A stretch of DNA of 22,565 nucleotides from JACJXF01 sp964349045 (GTDB lineage: Bacteria > Bacteroidota > Bacteroidia > Bacteroidales > GCA-2748055). The notes beneath the pieces are model-generated. The model was not told where the DNA came from, did no database searches, and saw nothing but the letters and a program-made list of their open reading frames with translations. Location: assembly GCA_964349045.1 (NCBI GenBank), contig CAYGFI010000072.1, forward strand, positions 1 to 22,565, in the 5' to 3' direction. Shown here in pieces: positions 15,631 through 22,565 of the stretch. Each line of letters begins with the position of its first letter. Position 1 is the stretch's first letter. Both the position numbers and the translations under genes were made by a program.

Positions 15631-16113
15631 TTAAATGAAAATTCTGTCCCCGCCTTCTGAAATCTCTATGAATTTAGCCACTCCCAGGACTTCTTTATTC
15701 ACCTCGGGAATAAAATCATTGATAGTTAGGCCCAGGATTTGCATCGACATTTCGCAGGTGTAAAGTTTAACCCCAACGGCAATGGATGCATCAATCAGTT
15801 CTTTTAAAGTGGCCACGTTCCTTTTTCTCATCATATAGTTCATCAGCTTCGGACTGATATTGCAGAAATTCAACCGGCTTAGCGGAACATTATCGATACC
15901 GCCCATCAGAAACCCGAAGAAACGCGCAAGAAATCCTTTACCACTGAATACCCTTCCTTTTTTCTTTTTAATGGCATTTAAGCCCCAAAATGTAAAGAAG
16001 ATATTTACTTCGTAATTGACCGCAGCCGAGCCGCTCGCGAGCGTGAAGGCTGCAACCAGTTTATCGAAATCTCCGCTAAAGCAGATAATAGATAACTTTT
16101 TCTCGCGTTCCAT
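15631..16113 (-). CDS. DsrE/DsrF-like family sulfur-relay protein
   Basis: The 160-residue protein belongs to the DsrE-like (DsrE2-type) group often found with TusA. It begins with a strand and glycine loop (LSIICFSGDFDKLVAAFTLA), has the characteristic FFTFWGLNAIKK (residues 39-50) and a glycine-rich hydrophobic middle part (FLARFFGFLMGG), and contains Cys120 in LYTCEMSMQILGL, the position that carries persulfide in this family. Cys11 and Cys84 are additional. It lies between the E1 gene (32 bases upstream) and TusA (11 bases downstream). DsrE2 proteins bind thiosulfate or persulfide and exchange it with TusA in sulfur oxidisers; here it may collect sulfane sulfur for biosynthesis, which is inference. 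Confidence 0.9.
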   Translation of the reverse strand: MEREKKLSIICFSGDFDKLVAAFTLASGSAAVNYEVNIFFTFWGLNAIKKKKGRVFSGKGFLARFFGFLMGGIDNVPLSRLNFCNISPKLMNYMMRKRNVATLKELIDASIAVGVKLYTCEMSMQILGLTINDFIPEVNKEVLGVAKFIEISEGGDRIFI

Positions 16114-16145
16114 GATTTTTTATGATTTTTAGATTGTGTGATTTT

Positions 16146-16952
16146 TTAATTTTGTTTCAGGTCGCATACCGGCATTTCTTCCAGTTTCAATTCGGTGATC
16201 GTGGGGTTTATACCGCACACCGGGCAATTTTCATTACGGTTGAAATGAACTGTACGGAAACTCATAGATGATGCATTAAATATTAAAAACCGGTTAATGA
16301 GAAGTTCTCCAATTCCTGTTAAATATTTCAATGCTTCGGTAGCCTGTATGGTACCCAACATTCCGGCGACTGATCCTAATACTCCTGCCTGCGAACAGCT
16401 TGGAACCAGTCCTTTAGGAGGCGGACCACTAAAAACACAACGATAACATGTATTTCCGGGTGTATAGGTCATCGTTTGACCATCGAATTTTATAATGCCT
16501 CCATGTGAAAAGGGCTTACCTGAAAAAACGCATGCATCATTGATCAGGAATTTAGTAGGAAAATTGTCAGTACCATCGAGGATAAAATCGTATTCCGAAA
16601 TGATATCCTTGATATTATCGGATGTAAGAAGCTCGTGATAGGTCTTAGTTTTAACATCCGGATTGATTTTTTCAATTTTTTCTTTGGCAGATATAACTTT
16701 TGGCCGGTTGATGTCGGATGTTGTATGAATAATCTGACGCTGAAGGTTGGTAATGTCAACCACATCATTATCGATTATGCCTATAGTACCTACACCGGCA
16801 GCGGCCAGATATAAAGCTGCAGGTGATCCAAGTCCGCCTGCACCTACCACCAGTACTTTCCCTTCGAGAAGCTTCATCTGGCCTTCAACACCCACCTCTT
16901 TTAAAATGATATGACGACTGTACCTTTCAATTTGGACATCTGTAAAATTCAT
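16146..16952 (-). CDS. ThiF/MoeB/HesA-family E1-like adenylyltransferase (HcyF type)
   Basis: The 268-residue enzyme would adenylate the C-terminal glycine of a ubiquitin-like sulfur carrier with ATP. Visible are YSRHIILKEVGVEGQMKL, the nucleotide loop VVGAGGLGSPAALYLAAAG (37-42 core), NLQRQIIH, DGTDNFPTKFLIND, and two CxxC zinc pairs at Cys169/Cys172 and Cys243/Cys246. Cys186 in PSCSQAGVLG is at the usual crossover-cysteine position. There is no rhodanese domain, so sulfur must come from elsewhere, in keeping with a reductase, TusA and DsrE in the operon. It starts 26 bases after metY. A role in thiamine or molybdopterin synthesis is possible but the neighbours argue for amino-acid synthesis. 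Confidence 0.93.
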   Translation of the reverse strand: MNFTDVQIERYSRHIILKEVGVEGQMKLLEGKVLVVGAGGLGSPAALYLAAAGVGTIGIIDNDVVDITNLQRQIIHTTSDINRPKVISAKEKIEKINPDVKTKTYHELLTSDNIKDIISEYDFILDGTDNFPTKFLINDACVFSGKPFSHGGIIKFDGQTMTYTPGNTCYRCVFSGPPPKGLVPSCSQAGVLGSVAGMLGTIQATEALKYLTGIGELLINRFLIFNASSMSFRTVHFNRNENCPVCGINPTITELKLEEMPVCDLKQN

Positions 16953-16978
16953 AGCTGTTTTTGATTGGTTCTAATTTC

Positions 16979-18223
16979 TTATTTAATGTTTTTTGCCAAT
17001 GATTTTAACGATTGTGAAATATCTTCGATTAGATCTTCCGGTTCTTCAATACCAACAGCCATCCGTATCATCGTATCGCTTACACCAAGCTCTTTCCGGA
17101 TTTCTGGCGGATACTCGCAGTAGATGGTTGAAGCGGGATGAATAGCCAGTGTTTTATTGTCATTCAGGTTAGTAGCTCTTCGTATGAGTTTAAGATTGTT
17201 TAAAAATTCAAAGCAGTATTCTTTTTTTACCAGATCGAAAGTTAATAGTGCGCCGTGGAGTTTACCATACTGCTTCTTACTTGTTTGATGAAACTTAGAA
17301 GTAGCCAATCCCGGGTAATTAACCCTTGTGATCAGTTTTTGTTTCTCGAGCCATTCGGCTAATACCTGTGTATTATGGCAAGACTTATTTATTCTTAAAT
17401 GAAACGTTTCCAGCCCCAATGTTTGTAAATATGCATTATGTGCCGATAAGCAAGCGCCTATGTTTCTGAATACTTCTTTTCTTAGCTTAGCAATGAAGGT
17501 AAATTTGCCATGCTTTTTAGCATCTGGAGAAAACTTAGGAATGCTGTTCCAATCAAATGTGCCATGGTCAATAATGATCCCACCCATTGACGTAGCTCCT
17601 CCTGAGATGTATTTTGTTGATGAAATAACCTCAATATCGATACCTGCCTCTTTTGCATTTAAAAAGCAGAGCGGTGTAATAGTTGAATCAGCAATCAATA
17701 CCAGGTGATGATTCTTCCCTATTGCCGCAATTTTTTTGATGTCAGCAACTTCAAGTTGAGGATTGGTGATAGTTTCAAAAAAAATACCACGTGTATTTTC
17801 ATCGATCAGTTTTTCAATAAATCCGGGCCGGGTTAAATCAGCATATTTAAATGTTACACCAAATGGCTTCAAAGTGTGTTCGAAAAAAGAATAGGTGTTC
17901 CCAAATAAATTTTTTGATGTAATAAAATTATCACCTCCCCGAGCTATACAAAAAAATACATTGGAAATGGCTGCCATACCTGATGATAAAGCAATAACAC
18001 CCAACGAATCGGTCAGATTTTTAATAACGTTTTCAAAATGCTCTACTGTTGGATTAGACAAACGGGCATAAACATGTAAAGGTTTAGCGCCCCTGAACGC
18101 GTCTTCAAGCGCCTCTGCATTTATTGTTTCAAATGCGACATTATCGTAGACAGGCATACGTAAAGCGCCATGTGTATCCTGTTTACTGAATGGCGTGTGT
18201 ATGGCTTTTGTGGCAAATTTCAT
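16979..18223 (-). CDS. metY: O-acetylhomoserine sulfhydrylase-like PLP enzyme (MetY family)
   Basis: The 414-residue trans-sulfuration-family enzyme has ARLSNPTVEHFE (residues 53-64), the SSGMAAISN cofactor region (80-88), Asp179 for the pyridinium nitrogen (VLIADSTITPL), and Lys204 in VISSTKYISGGAT for PLP. The segment NIGACLSAHNAYLQTLGLET and the length favour the sulfhydrylase MetY rather than cystathionine lyase or gamma-synthase of about 380 residues. In the Wolinella route, MetY joins the carrier thiocarboxylate to O-acetylhomoserine. It sits 54 bases after the carrier gene and 26 before the E1 gene. Free sulfide could also be the substrate; sequence alone cannot separate these. Confidence 0.88.
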   Translation of the reverse strand: MKFATKAIHTPFSKQDTHGALRMPVYDNVAFETINAEALEDAFRGAKPLHVYARLSNPTVEHFENVIKNLTDSLGVIALSSGMAAISNVFFCIARGGDNFITSKNLFGNTYSFFEHTLKPFGVTFKYADLTRPGFIEKLIDENTRGIFFETITNPQLEVADIKKIAAIGKNHHLVLIADSTITPLCFLNAKEAGIDIEVISSTKYISGGATSMGGIIIDHGTFDWNSIPKFSPDAKKHGKFTFIAKLRKEVFRNIGACLSAHNAYLQTLGLETFHLRINKSCHNTQVLAEWLEKQKLITRVNYPGLATSKFHQTSKKQYGKLHGALLTFDLVKKEYCFEFLNNLKLIRRATNLNDNKTLAIHPASTIYCEYPPEIRKELGVSDTMIRMAVGIEEPEDLIEDISQSLKSLAKNIK

Positions 18224-18277
18224 TTTTAGAGTAATATATTTAAGACTTAGTACAGGATAATCCTTAATTCCGGATCT

Positions 18278-18490
18278 TTATTTTTCGCCGCCTCCCATAA
18301 AATATAGAAAATCCAATTCGTCATTTTCTTTCAATGAAATTTTGTCAAAATCATTTTTATCAATGAAAATTCCGTTTAATTGAACTGAAACCATTTCTAT
18401 TGACTCAACTTTATTACATATTAGTAACTCCGAAACGGAAACTGCATTTTTTTGAATTGATTGGTCTTTACCATTTACCTTTATTTTCAT
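18278..18490 (-). CDS. ThiS/MoaD-like sulfur carrier with C-terminal GGG-EK (HcyS-like)
   Basis: The 70-residue beta-grasp protein starts MKIKVNGKDQSI and ends DELDFLYFMGGGEK. The fold pattern (first strand, VSVSELL helix, VSVQLNGIFI and ENDELDFLYF) is that of ThiS/MoaD carriers. These normally end exactly at Gly-Gly; here Glu69 and Lys70 follow three glycines, and the stop codon at 18280-18278 confirms the end. A tail must be cut off before adenylation, as is known for HcyS of Wolinella, whose final residue is removed by the JAMM enzyme HcyD; a JAMM gene lies in this operon. The gene is 20 bases after cysK and 54 before metY, so it may feed one or both enzymes. It is not linked to other thiamine genes. 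Confidence 0.9.
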   Translation of the reverse strand: MKIKVNGKDQSIQKNAVSVSELLICNKVESIEMVSVQLNGIFIDKNDFDKISLKENDELDFLYFMGGGEK

Positions 18491-18510
18491 GATGATATGA
18501 TTTTAACAGT

Positions 18511-19500
18511 TTAATTTATGTGTTGTGCATGTTTTTCTGATAAGTCTGATAAAGAGTTTTCTATGATATCGAAGTTATAAAGTGATGTTGATAAATACCG
18601 TTCACCCGAGTCAGGTAAAATGACAACGATTTTTTTACTTTTGTTTTCAGGACGTTTGGCCACTTGCAAGGCAGCATAAACAGCAGCCCCTGATGATATT
18701 CCTACCAGCAGACCCTCGGTACGCGCTAATTGACGACTAATCCGAAATGCATCTTCATTTTCTACCTTTATTATTTCATCAATAACTGATTTGTTCAAAA
18801 CATCTGGCACGAAGCCTGCACCAATACCCTGGATTTTATGAGGGCCAGGTTTACCTCCGGACAATACAGGGGAGTCAGCAGGTTCAACACCTATAATTTT
18901 GATTTGAGGCCTGCGCTTTTTAAAAACCTCTCCAACACCTGTGATTGTGCCTCCGGTACCAATGCCGGCAATAAAAATATCAACATTACCTTTTGTGCCT
19001 CTCCAAATTTCTTCAGCTGTAGTTCTCCTGTGTATTTCAGGATTAGCAGGATTTTTAAATTGCTGCGGCATGAATGAATGAGGTATATTTTCTGTGAGTT
19101 CTGCCGCTTTATTTATTGCGCCAGTCATTCCCTTTTCACCCGGAGTCAAAACAATCTCAGCGCCTAATGATTTTAATAAATTTCTTCTTTCAACACTCAT
19201 TGTTTCGGGCATCGTCAGAATTAATTTGTATCCTTTAGCAGCAGCGATAATTGCAAGAGCTATCCCTGTATTTCCGCTTGTGGGCTCAATGATAATTGTA
19301 TCTTTGTTTATAAGCCCTTTTTCTTCACCATCTTTAATCATTGAATAGCCGATTCTGTCTTTAACACTGCTGCCTGGATTGAAAAATTCAAGCTTGGCTA
19401 TTATGGTTGCCAGTGTATTATTTGCCTGATTAAAATTTGATAACTCCAGTAAAGGCGTATTGCCAATAAGTTCCGTTAAATTTTTTGCAACTTTTGTCAT
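18511..19500 (-). CDS. cysK: Cysteine synthase (O-acetylserine sulfhydrylase)
   Basis: Makes cysteine from O-acetylserine and sulfide, or possibly from a carrier thiocarboxylate. The 329-residue PLP enzyme shows IGNTPLLEL at 12-20, the cofactor Lys47 in NPGSSVKDRIG, the substrate loop PTSGNTG (73-79), the phosphate-binding GIGTGGTITGVG and GISSGAAV near the C-terminus. Length and motifs fit CysK; CysM types that use protein thiocarboxylate have a longer and more mobile active-site region, and I cannot tell from sequence which donor this enzyme prefers. It is the first gene of the sulfur operon, with a 138-base regulatory gap upstream and the sulfur carrier 20 bases downstream. Confidence 0.95.
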   Translation of the reverse strand: MTKVAKNLTELIGNTPLLELSNFNQANNTLATIIAKLEFFNPGSSVKDRIGYSMIKDGEEKGLINKDTIIIEPTSGNTGIALAIIAAAKGYKLILTMPETMSVERRNLLKSLGAEIVLTPGEKGMTGAINKAAELTENIPHSFMPQQFKNPANPEIHRRTTAEEIWRGTKGNVDIFIAGIGTGGTITGVGEVFKKRRPQIKIIGVEPADSPVLSGGKPGPHKIQGIGAGFVPDVLNKSVIDEIIKVENEDAFRISRQLARTEGLLVGISSGAAVYAALQVAKRPENKSKKIVVILPDSGERYLSTSLYNFDIIENSLSDLSEKHAQHIN

Positions 19501-19558
19501 AATTTGTAACGATTAAAATTCAGAACTCCTAATCTCCCGCAGTCTGAAATTAATAATA

Positions 19559-19589
19559 CAAAGGTTAGGCAATAAGAAAGGCATTACAA
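19559..19589 (-). promoter_or_regulatory. Candidate Bacteroidota-type promoter for the sulfur operon
   Basis: On the minus strand AACCTTTG (19566-19559) matches seven of eight bases of the Bacteroidota -7 element TAnnTTTG, and TTG at 19589-19587 stands 20 bases upstream, a normal spacing for the -33 TTTG element. It lies about 60 bases before the cysK ATG. The match was found by eye in AT-rich DNA. Confidence 0.35.
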
Positions 19590-19629
19590 TACCTCGTTTT
19601 GGGTATTTCATATACCTAAATACAGGTAT
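19588..19629. promoter_or_regulatory. Cluster of four alternating ATACC/GGTAT half-sites upstream of cysK
   Basis: AATACC (19588-19593), GGTATT (19602-19607), ATACCT (19612-19617) and AGGTAT (19624-19629) alternate in orientation and form overlapping inverted repeats, the best being ATACCT-AAATAC-AGGTAT and GGTAT-TTCAT-ATACC. They start at the proposed -33 element and extend upstream of it, the usual place for an activator. The LuxR-type regulator encoded next door is the obvious candidate to bind here; this is inference. A terminator for that gene is less likely because no T-run follows. Confidence 0.45.
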
Positions 19630-19638
19630 GAAAATAAT

Positions 19639-20298
19639 TCAGATATAATATTCGGTAGTGTCAACGATACCGGTCCTAACGGCATACATGATAAGCTCGG
19701 AGGTGTTATTAATGCCAAGCTTTTTGAAAATGTTCTTTCGATGTGTATTAACAGTATGAACACTTAAAAAATCTTTAGCTGCTATTTCTTTTGTTGAAAG
19801 GCCTTTCGCTATCAGGTGAATGATCTCAAATTCTTTCTTAGTTAAATGGGTGACAGTACTCTTGTTCTTACTAATAGTGAGGTTTTCTTTTAACAAAGCT
19901 TCTACCACTTCCTTACACAAATATTTTTCATTTTTTTCGAGAGCTGTAAGCGCAATTAGCAGCTCAACTTTAGTGCAGTCCTTTAATATAATATGGGTAA
20001 TTCCGAATTCTAATATTTTAATCATATTTCCATAAACAGGATTTCCTGTCAGGACAAGGATGCGGGATACAGGGAATATCCCGGTTAGTTTTGCTAAATA
20101 AGATATTAAAAAATCATTCAACCGGTATGGATCAATAATCAAAATAGAAGGAGTATTATTTTCCAAAAAATCAAATAACTCATTATTAGATTCAATTGAG
20201 CCAACAATATCGTAATTACCAGTATTCTTCAAAACCGATGTAATTCCTTCCCTTGTAAGCGCCTGTGAGTCGGCTATAAGTATTTTAATTAGTCCCAT
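19639..20298 (-). CDS. Orphan NarL/LuxR-family response regulator
   Basis: The 219-residue protein has a receiver-like domain (1-125) and a LuxR-type helix-turn-helix (about 150-212) with LTKKEFEIIHLIAKGLSTKE, HTVNTHRKNIFKKL and GINNTSELIMYAVRTGIV. Asp56 (IIDPYR) is at the phospho-acceptor place and a Lys at ILKDCT, but the acidic pair near the N-terminus is only Asp10 followed by Ser11 (IADSQALTREG), so magnesium binding and phosphorylation may be altered. No histidine kinase adjoins it. The gene lies 138 bases before cysK in the same orientation and beside an array of inverted half-sites, which suggests it controls the sulfur operon; similar orphan regulators near cysteine genes are, as I recall, frequent in this phylum. 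Confidence 0.92.
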   Translation of the reverse strand: MGLIKILIADSQALTREGITSVLKNTGNYDIVGSIESNNELFDFLENNTPSILIIDPYRLNDFLISYLAKLTGIFPVSRILVLTGNPVYGNMIKILEFGITHIILKDCTKVELLIALTALEKNEKYLCKEVVEALLKENLTISKNKSTVTHLTKKEFEIIHLIAKGLSTKEIAAKDFLSVHTVNTHRKNIFKKLGINNTSELIMYAVRTGIVDTTEYYI

Positions 20299-20341
20299 TA
20301 AAATTGAATCATCGAATTACAATCCAAAATTAAAAAATAAA

Positions 20342-20359
20342 GAATAGTTTATACTATTC
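20342..20359. promoter_or_regulatory. 18-bp inverted repeat upstream of the LuxR-type gene
   Basis: GAATAGT-TTAT-ACTATTC has perfect 7-bp arms and lies 44 to 61 bases before the regulator's ATG, where an operator or autoregulatory site would be expected. It does not share the ATACC half-site found upstream of cysK. No T-run follows, so a terminator is unlikely. Confidence 0.35.
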
Positions 20360-20451
20360 CGATAAATCTCTTCTAACCTGTAATATACTTAAGGTCTATT
20401 AGATATATGTATATTAAAAGTCTCCATCCAAAAGTAAAAGAAGAAGTCAGA

Positions 20452-20489
20452 TTTTGTTGGTCGGTTAATACATTACAACCGTAACAAAA
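20452..20489 (-). terminator. Candidate transcription terminator of the TonB receptor gene
   Basis: A hairpin with a 7-bp outer stem (AACAAAA/TTTTGTT), a small internal loop and a 5-bp inner stem (CGGTT/AACCG) around a 10-base loop lies 31 bases after the receptor stop codon. On the minus strand it is followed by a pyrimidine-rich TTCTTCTTTT stretch rather than an uninterrupted T-run, so termination may be weak. Confidence 0.4.
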
Positions 20490-20519
20490 ATTGACTCCTT
20501 TTTTTACCCCATTTCAACT

Positions 20520-22550
20520 TTATTTCTTATAATCCAAATCCAACACAATCCCTCCCCTGAACCATACTCCGGGTTGAATGATACCTCCAAAATCGTAATA
20601 GTGGGCATTAAAAATATTGGATGCCTCCGTAAACAAAGTATAATGTGTATCTTTCCAATATATCTTTGCATCTGATAACCAGAATGGTTTATAAGACACT
20701 ACCTGTCCTTTAGTATCCTGATAAACACTATTGCGGTCATGATAAGTTAATCGACAAGAGATATTAAGTTTCCATGCAATCCTGACATCAATACTTGAAG
20801 TAATCTGGTGCCTCAGATAGTCGAGCGCGTATTTTGAGAGCATATTGTTGAGATTCGAATCGGCTTGCAAAAAAGCATAGGATATCCTTATAGACTGGAT
20901 TCTTTCAAGTGTACTTTCTTTCGGAGGTGATAATGTCAATGAGCATTCCATCCCGGTATAATTTATTTGTGTATGATTCATACTTCGCCAGATGATACTA
21001 TCCGGAGAAGGATTTTTTACCCAGTCAATCATGTTGTAGCCCCAACGCCGGAATACACTAATATAGCCTTTGAAAAATGAATTATTGAATTTCATTCCTC
21101 CTTCAAGTGCAATAGCTTCTTCGGGTTTTAAACCGGAATTGCCTTGTTGAGTGGGACTTTTATAAAACATATCAGTAAAGGTGGGCATACGTAATGTTTT
21201 ATTGGCAGACGAATATAATTTGAAATAATCGTTCAACATGTAGCTCACATCAATACCGGGATAAATTCCGAATCCCGGGAGATTTGAGTTATGATGAGCC
21301 ATAGCGCCTGCAGTAACCGTGAACCTTTTCCACGAAACATAATGTTCAGCATATATACTGGTGTTCATCCGGTTGTAATATTTTGTATAAAAAACGCTGT
21401 CGAAATGGGGCGTTTCTATAGGTACGTTCAGGGTATTGCCTAACACATTGCTAATAATATGCTCGTTCCGAAAATCAATACCCAGACTGGTTTTTCCGAA
21501 ACGATGTGTTGTCCAGACATTCAGGTTCAGTCCTGCAGTATTGGTTTGATGGTGATTAAAAGGCATCGTATCGCGGCGCAGTTCGAAACGATCGAGATGG
21601 CGGCGCAGGTAAAAGGTTGGTGCGAATTTTATTATTGTATTGCTTTGATATTTAAAACTCACAAATTCTGTTTTTGTTGCTTCAAACTGACTTGGATATT
21701 TTAACGAATAAAAACTATTTGCTCCGAAATCTTTTTTATTGTATCCTGTTTGAAAGTCAAATGCACCGGCTTTGGATGTGTACCCGGCCTGGTAAAATAT
21801 ATTTGTGTTCGAAAAATCGGTATTTTTAATATATCCATCAGACGACATCCGGTTAAGACTGATAAAATGTTTGAAATTACCAATGGTGTTTGAAATATTG
21901 CCGGCTGTTTTGTTCAACCCGTATTGCCCGAACATTCCCGATAAGCGGATATGATTTGGTTTGCTGTTACCGGTAATAATATTAATTGCTCCATTGAAGG
22001 CATTTGGGCCAAATGATTTAGCCGCTGGACCTTGCAGAATTTCAATACGTTCTATGCTTTCAATGTCTACCGGCAGGTTCAGATTGTGATGTCCGGTTTG
22101 TGGGTCGGAGATGTTGACACCATTCAGGAGGATTAAAGTCTGATCGAAGGTTCCGCCGCGGATGCTTATATCGGCTTGTGCTCCAAGAGGTCCTCGCTGG
22201 CGGATATCCACTCCGGCAATGTATCGGAGCAGATCATTAAGGTTCTGAGCAGGCGCCCGCTCAATTTCACATTTGGTAATAACTGTAACGATACGCGCAG
22301 CCTGTTGTACTTCAATCGGCGTACGCCCGGCTGTGACCACCACTTCGTCCATCTCATAGCTTCTGATCTGCAGGCTGTCGTTACTTCCCTGTGCCTGCGT
22401 TTTTTCGGGGATAACTATAATGTTGTATGTAATACATAATGTGCAAATCTTTATTACTTTATGCAGGCTGTTGAATACCGCATAGTTTTTCCGGCTCCAA
22501 CTGTGAAAAGCAGATATTGAACTACCCGTTCTTTTTTTTTGGTTCATCAT
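20520..22550 (-). CDS. TonB-dependent outer-membrane receptor, BtuB-like
   Basis: The 676-residue receptor begins with an extended N-terminus (SWSRKNYAVFNSLHKVIKI) and a hydrophobic segment ending near PEKTQAQG, which I recognise from a group of Bacteroidota cobalamin-type receptors; it serves as the export signal. The TonB box lies at MDEVVVTAGRTP, followed by a plug domain (about 80-190) with NLNDLLRYIAGVDIRQRG, SIRGGTFDQTLILLNG and VDIESIERIEILQGPAA, and a beta-barrel ending in FRGGIVLDLDYKK. The ligand is not readable from sequence; cobalamin, heme, siderophore or a sulfur compound are all possible. Two ATGs (22550 and 22547) are equally plausible starts. The upstream leader, where a cobalamin riboswitch would sit, is almost entirely outside the window. 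It is followed by a possible terminator and the LuxR-type gene. Confidence 0.9.
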   Translation of the reverse strand: MMNQKKRTGSSISAFHSWSRKNYAVFNSLHKVIKICTLCITYNIIVIPEKTQAQGSNDSLQIRSYEMDEVVVTAGRTPIEVQQAARIVTVITKCEIERAPAQNLNDLLRYIAGVDIRQRGPLGAQADISIRGGTFDQTLILLNGVNISDPQTGHHNLNLPVDIESIERIEILQGPAAKSFGPNAFNGAINIITGNSKPNHIRLSGMFGQYGLNKTAGNISNTIGNFKHFISLNRMSSDGYIKNTDFSNTNIFYQAGYTSKAGAFDFQTGYNKKDFGANSFYSLKYPSQFEATKTEFVSFKYQSNTIIKFAPTFYLRRHLDRFELRRDTMPFNHHQTNTAGLNLNVWTTHRFGKTSLGIDFRNEHIISNVLGNTLNVPIETPHFDSVFYTKYYNRMNTSIYAEHYVSWKRFTVTAGAMAHHNSNLPGFGIYPGIDVSYMLNDYFKLYSSANKTLRMPTFTDMFYKSPTQQGNSGLKPEEAIALEGGMKFNNSFFKGYISVFRRWGYNMIDWVKNPSPDSIIWRSMNHTQINYTGMECSLTLSPPKESTLERIQSIRISYAFLQADSNLNNMLSKYALDYLRHQITSSIDVRIAWKLNISCRLTYHDRNSVYQDTKGQVVSYKPFWLSDAKIYWKDTHYTLFTEASNIFNAHYYDFGGIIQPGVWFRGGIVLDLDYKK

Positions 22551-22565
22551 ATAATAATTTATTTT

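Noticed and set aside
18278..18490. Thiamine-pathway ThiS
   Set aside because: No other thiamine genes are nearby, the C-terminus extends past the glycines, and the neighbours are cysK, metY, a JAMM gene and a sulfite reductase.
19588..19629. Rho-independent terminator of the LuxR-type gene
   Set aside because: The repeats are AT-rich, short and alternate over 42 bases, and no T-run follows on the minus strand.

Overview
The window looks like a chromosomal segment of a low-GC member of the Bacteroidota, probably class Bacteroidia; order and genus cannot be fixed from the sequence. The grounds are the BtuB-like TonB receptor with an N-terminus seen in Bacteroidota receptors, a siroheme reductase fused to a HEPN-like domain as in flavobacteria, the 145-residue 'cytochrome B' membrane protein family, the gene order of the heme cluster, and weak Shine-Dalgarno sequences. 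Apart from the 3' part of an RND efflux adaptor at the left edge (+ strand), every gene reads on the minus strand, so transcription runs from high to low coordinates.

Right part (22550 to 12399): a TonB-dependent receptor, an orphan LuxR-type regulator, then a tightly packed sulfur cluster: cysK, a ThiS-like sulfur carrier ending in Gly-Gly-Gly-Glu-Lys, a MetY-like sulfhydrylase, a ThiF/MoeB-like E1 enzyme, a DsrE-family protein, TusA, a JAMM metalloprotease, and a siroheme reductase fused to HEPN-like and TusA domains. This set matches the protein-thiocarboxylate route to homocysteine described for Wolinella succinogenes (HcyS/HcyD/HcyF/MetY/Sir), with cysK, tusA and dsrE added. A DUF2061 gene interrupted by one in-frame TAG follows.

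Middle (12439 to 8861): a precorrin-2 dehydrogenase, a chimera of a shrunken porphobilinogen-deaminase domain with uroporphyrinogen-III methyltransferase, and a response regulator/histidine kinase pair. The first two supply siroheme for the reductase.

Left part (8766 to about 1300): the heme operon hemA-hemC-hemD-hemB-hemL-hemE, all apparently intact to coproporphyrinogen III. The genes for the last steps are wrecked: hemN keeps about 37 codons and runs out of frame into an internal piece of hemG/hemY, and hemH has a nonsense codon, a frameshift and no 3' two-thirds. Between these remnants an intact four-helix membrane protein survives. The overall picture is one long block joining sulfur assimilation, siroheme and early tetrapyrrole synthesis, in which the protoheme branch has decayed locally. 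No tRNA, rRNA, CRISPR array or intact insertion sequence was seen.
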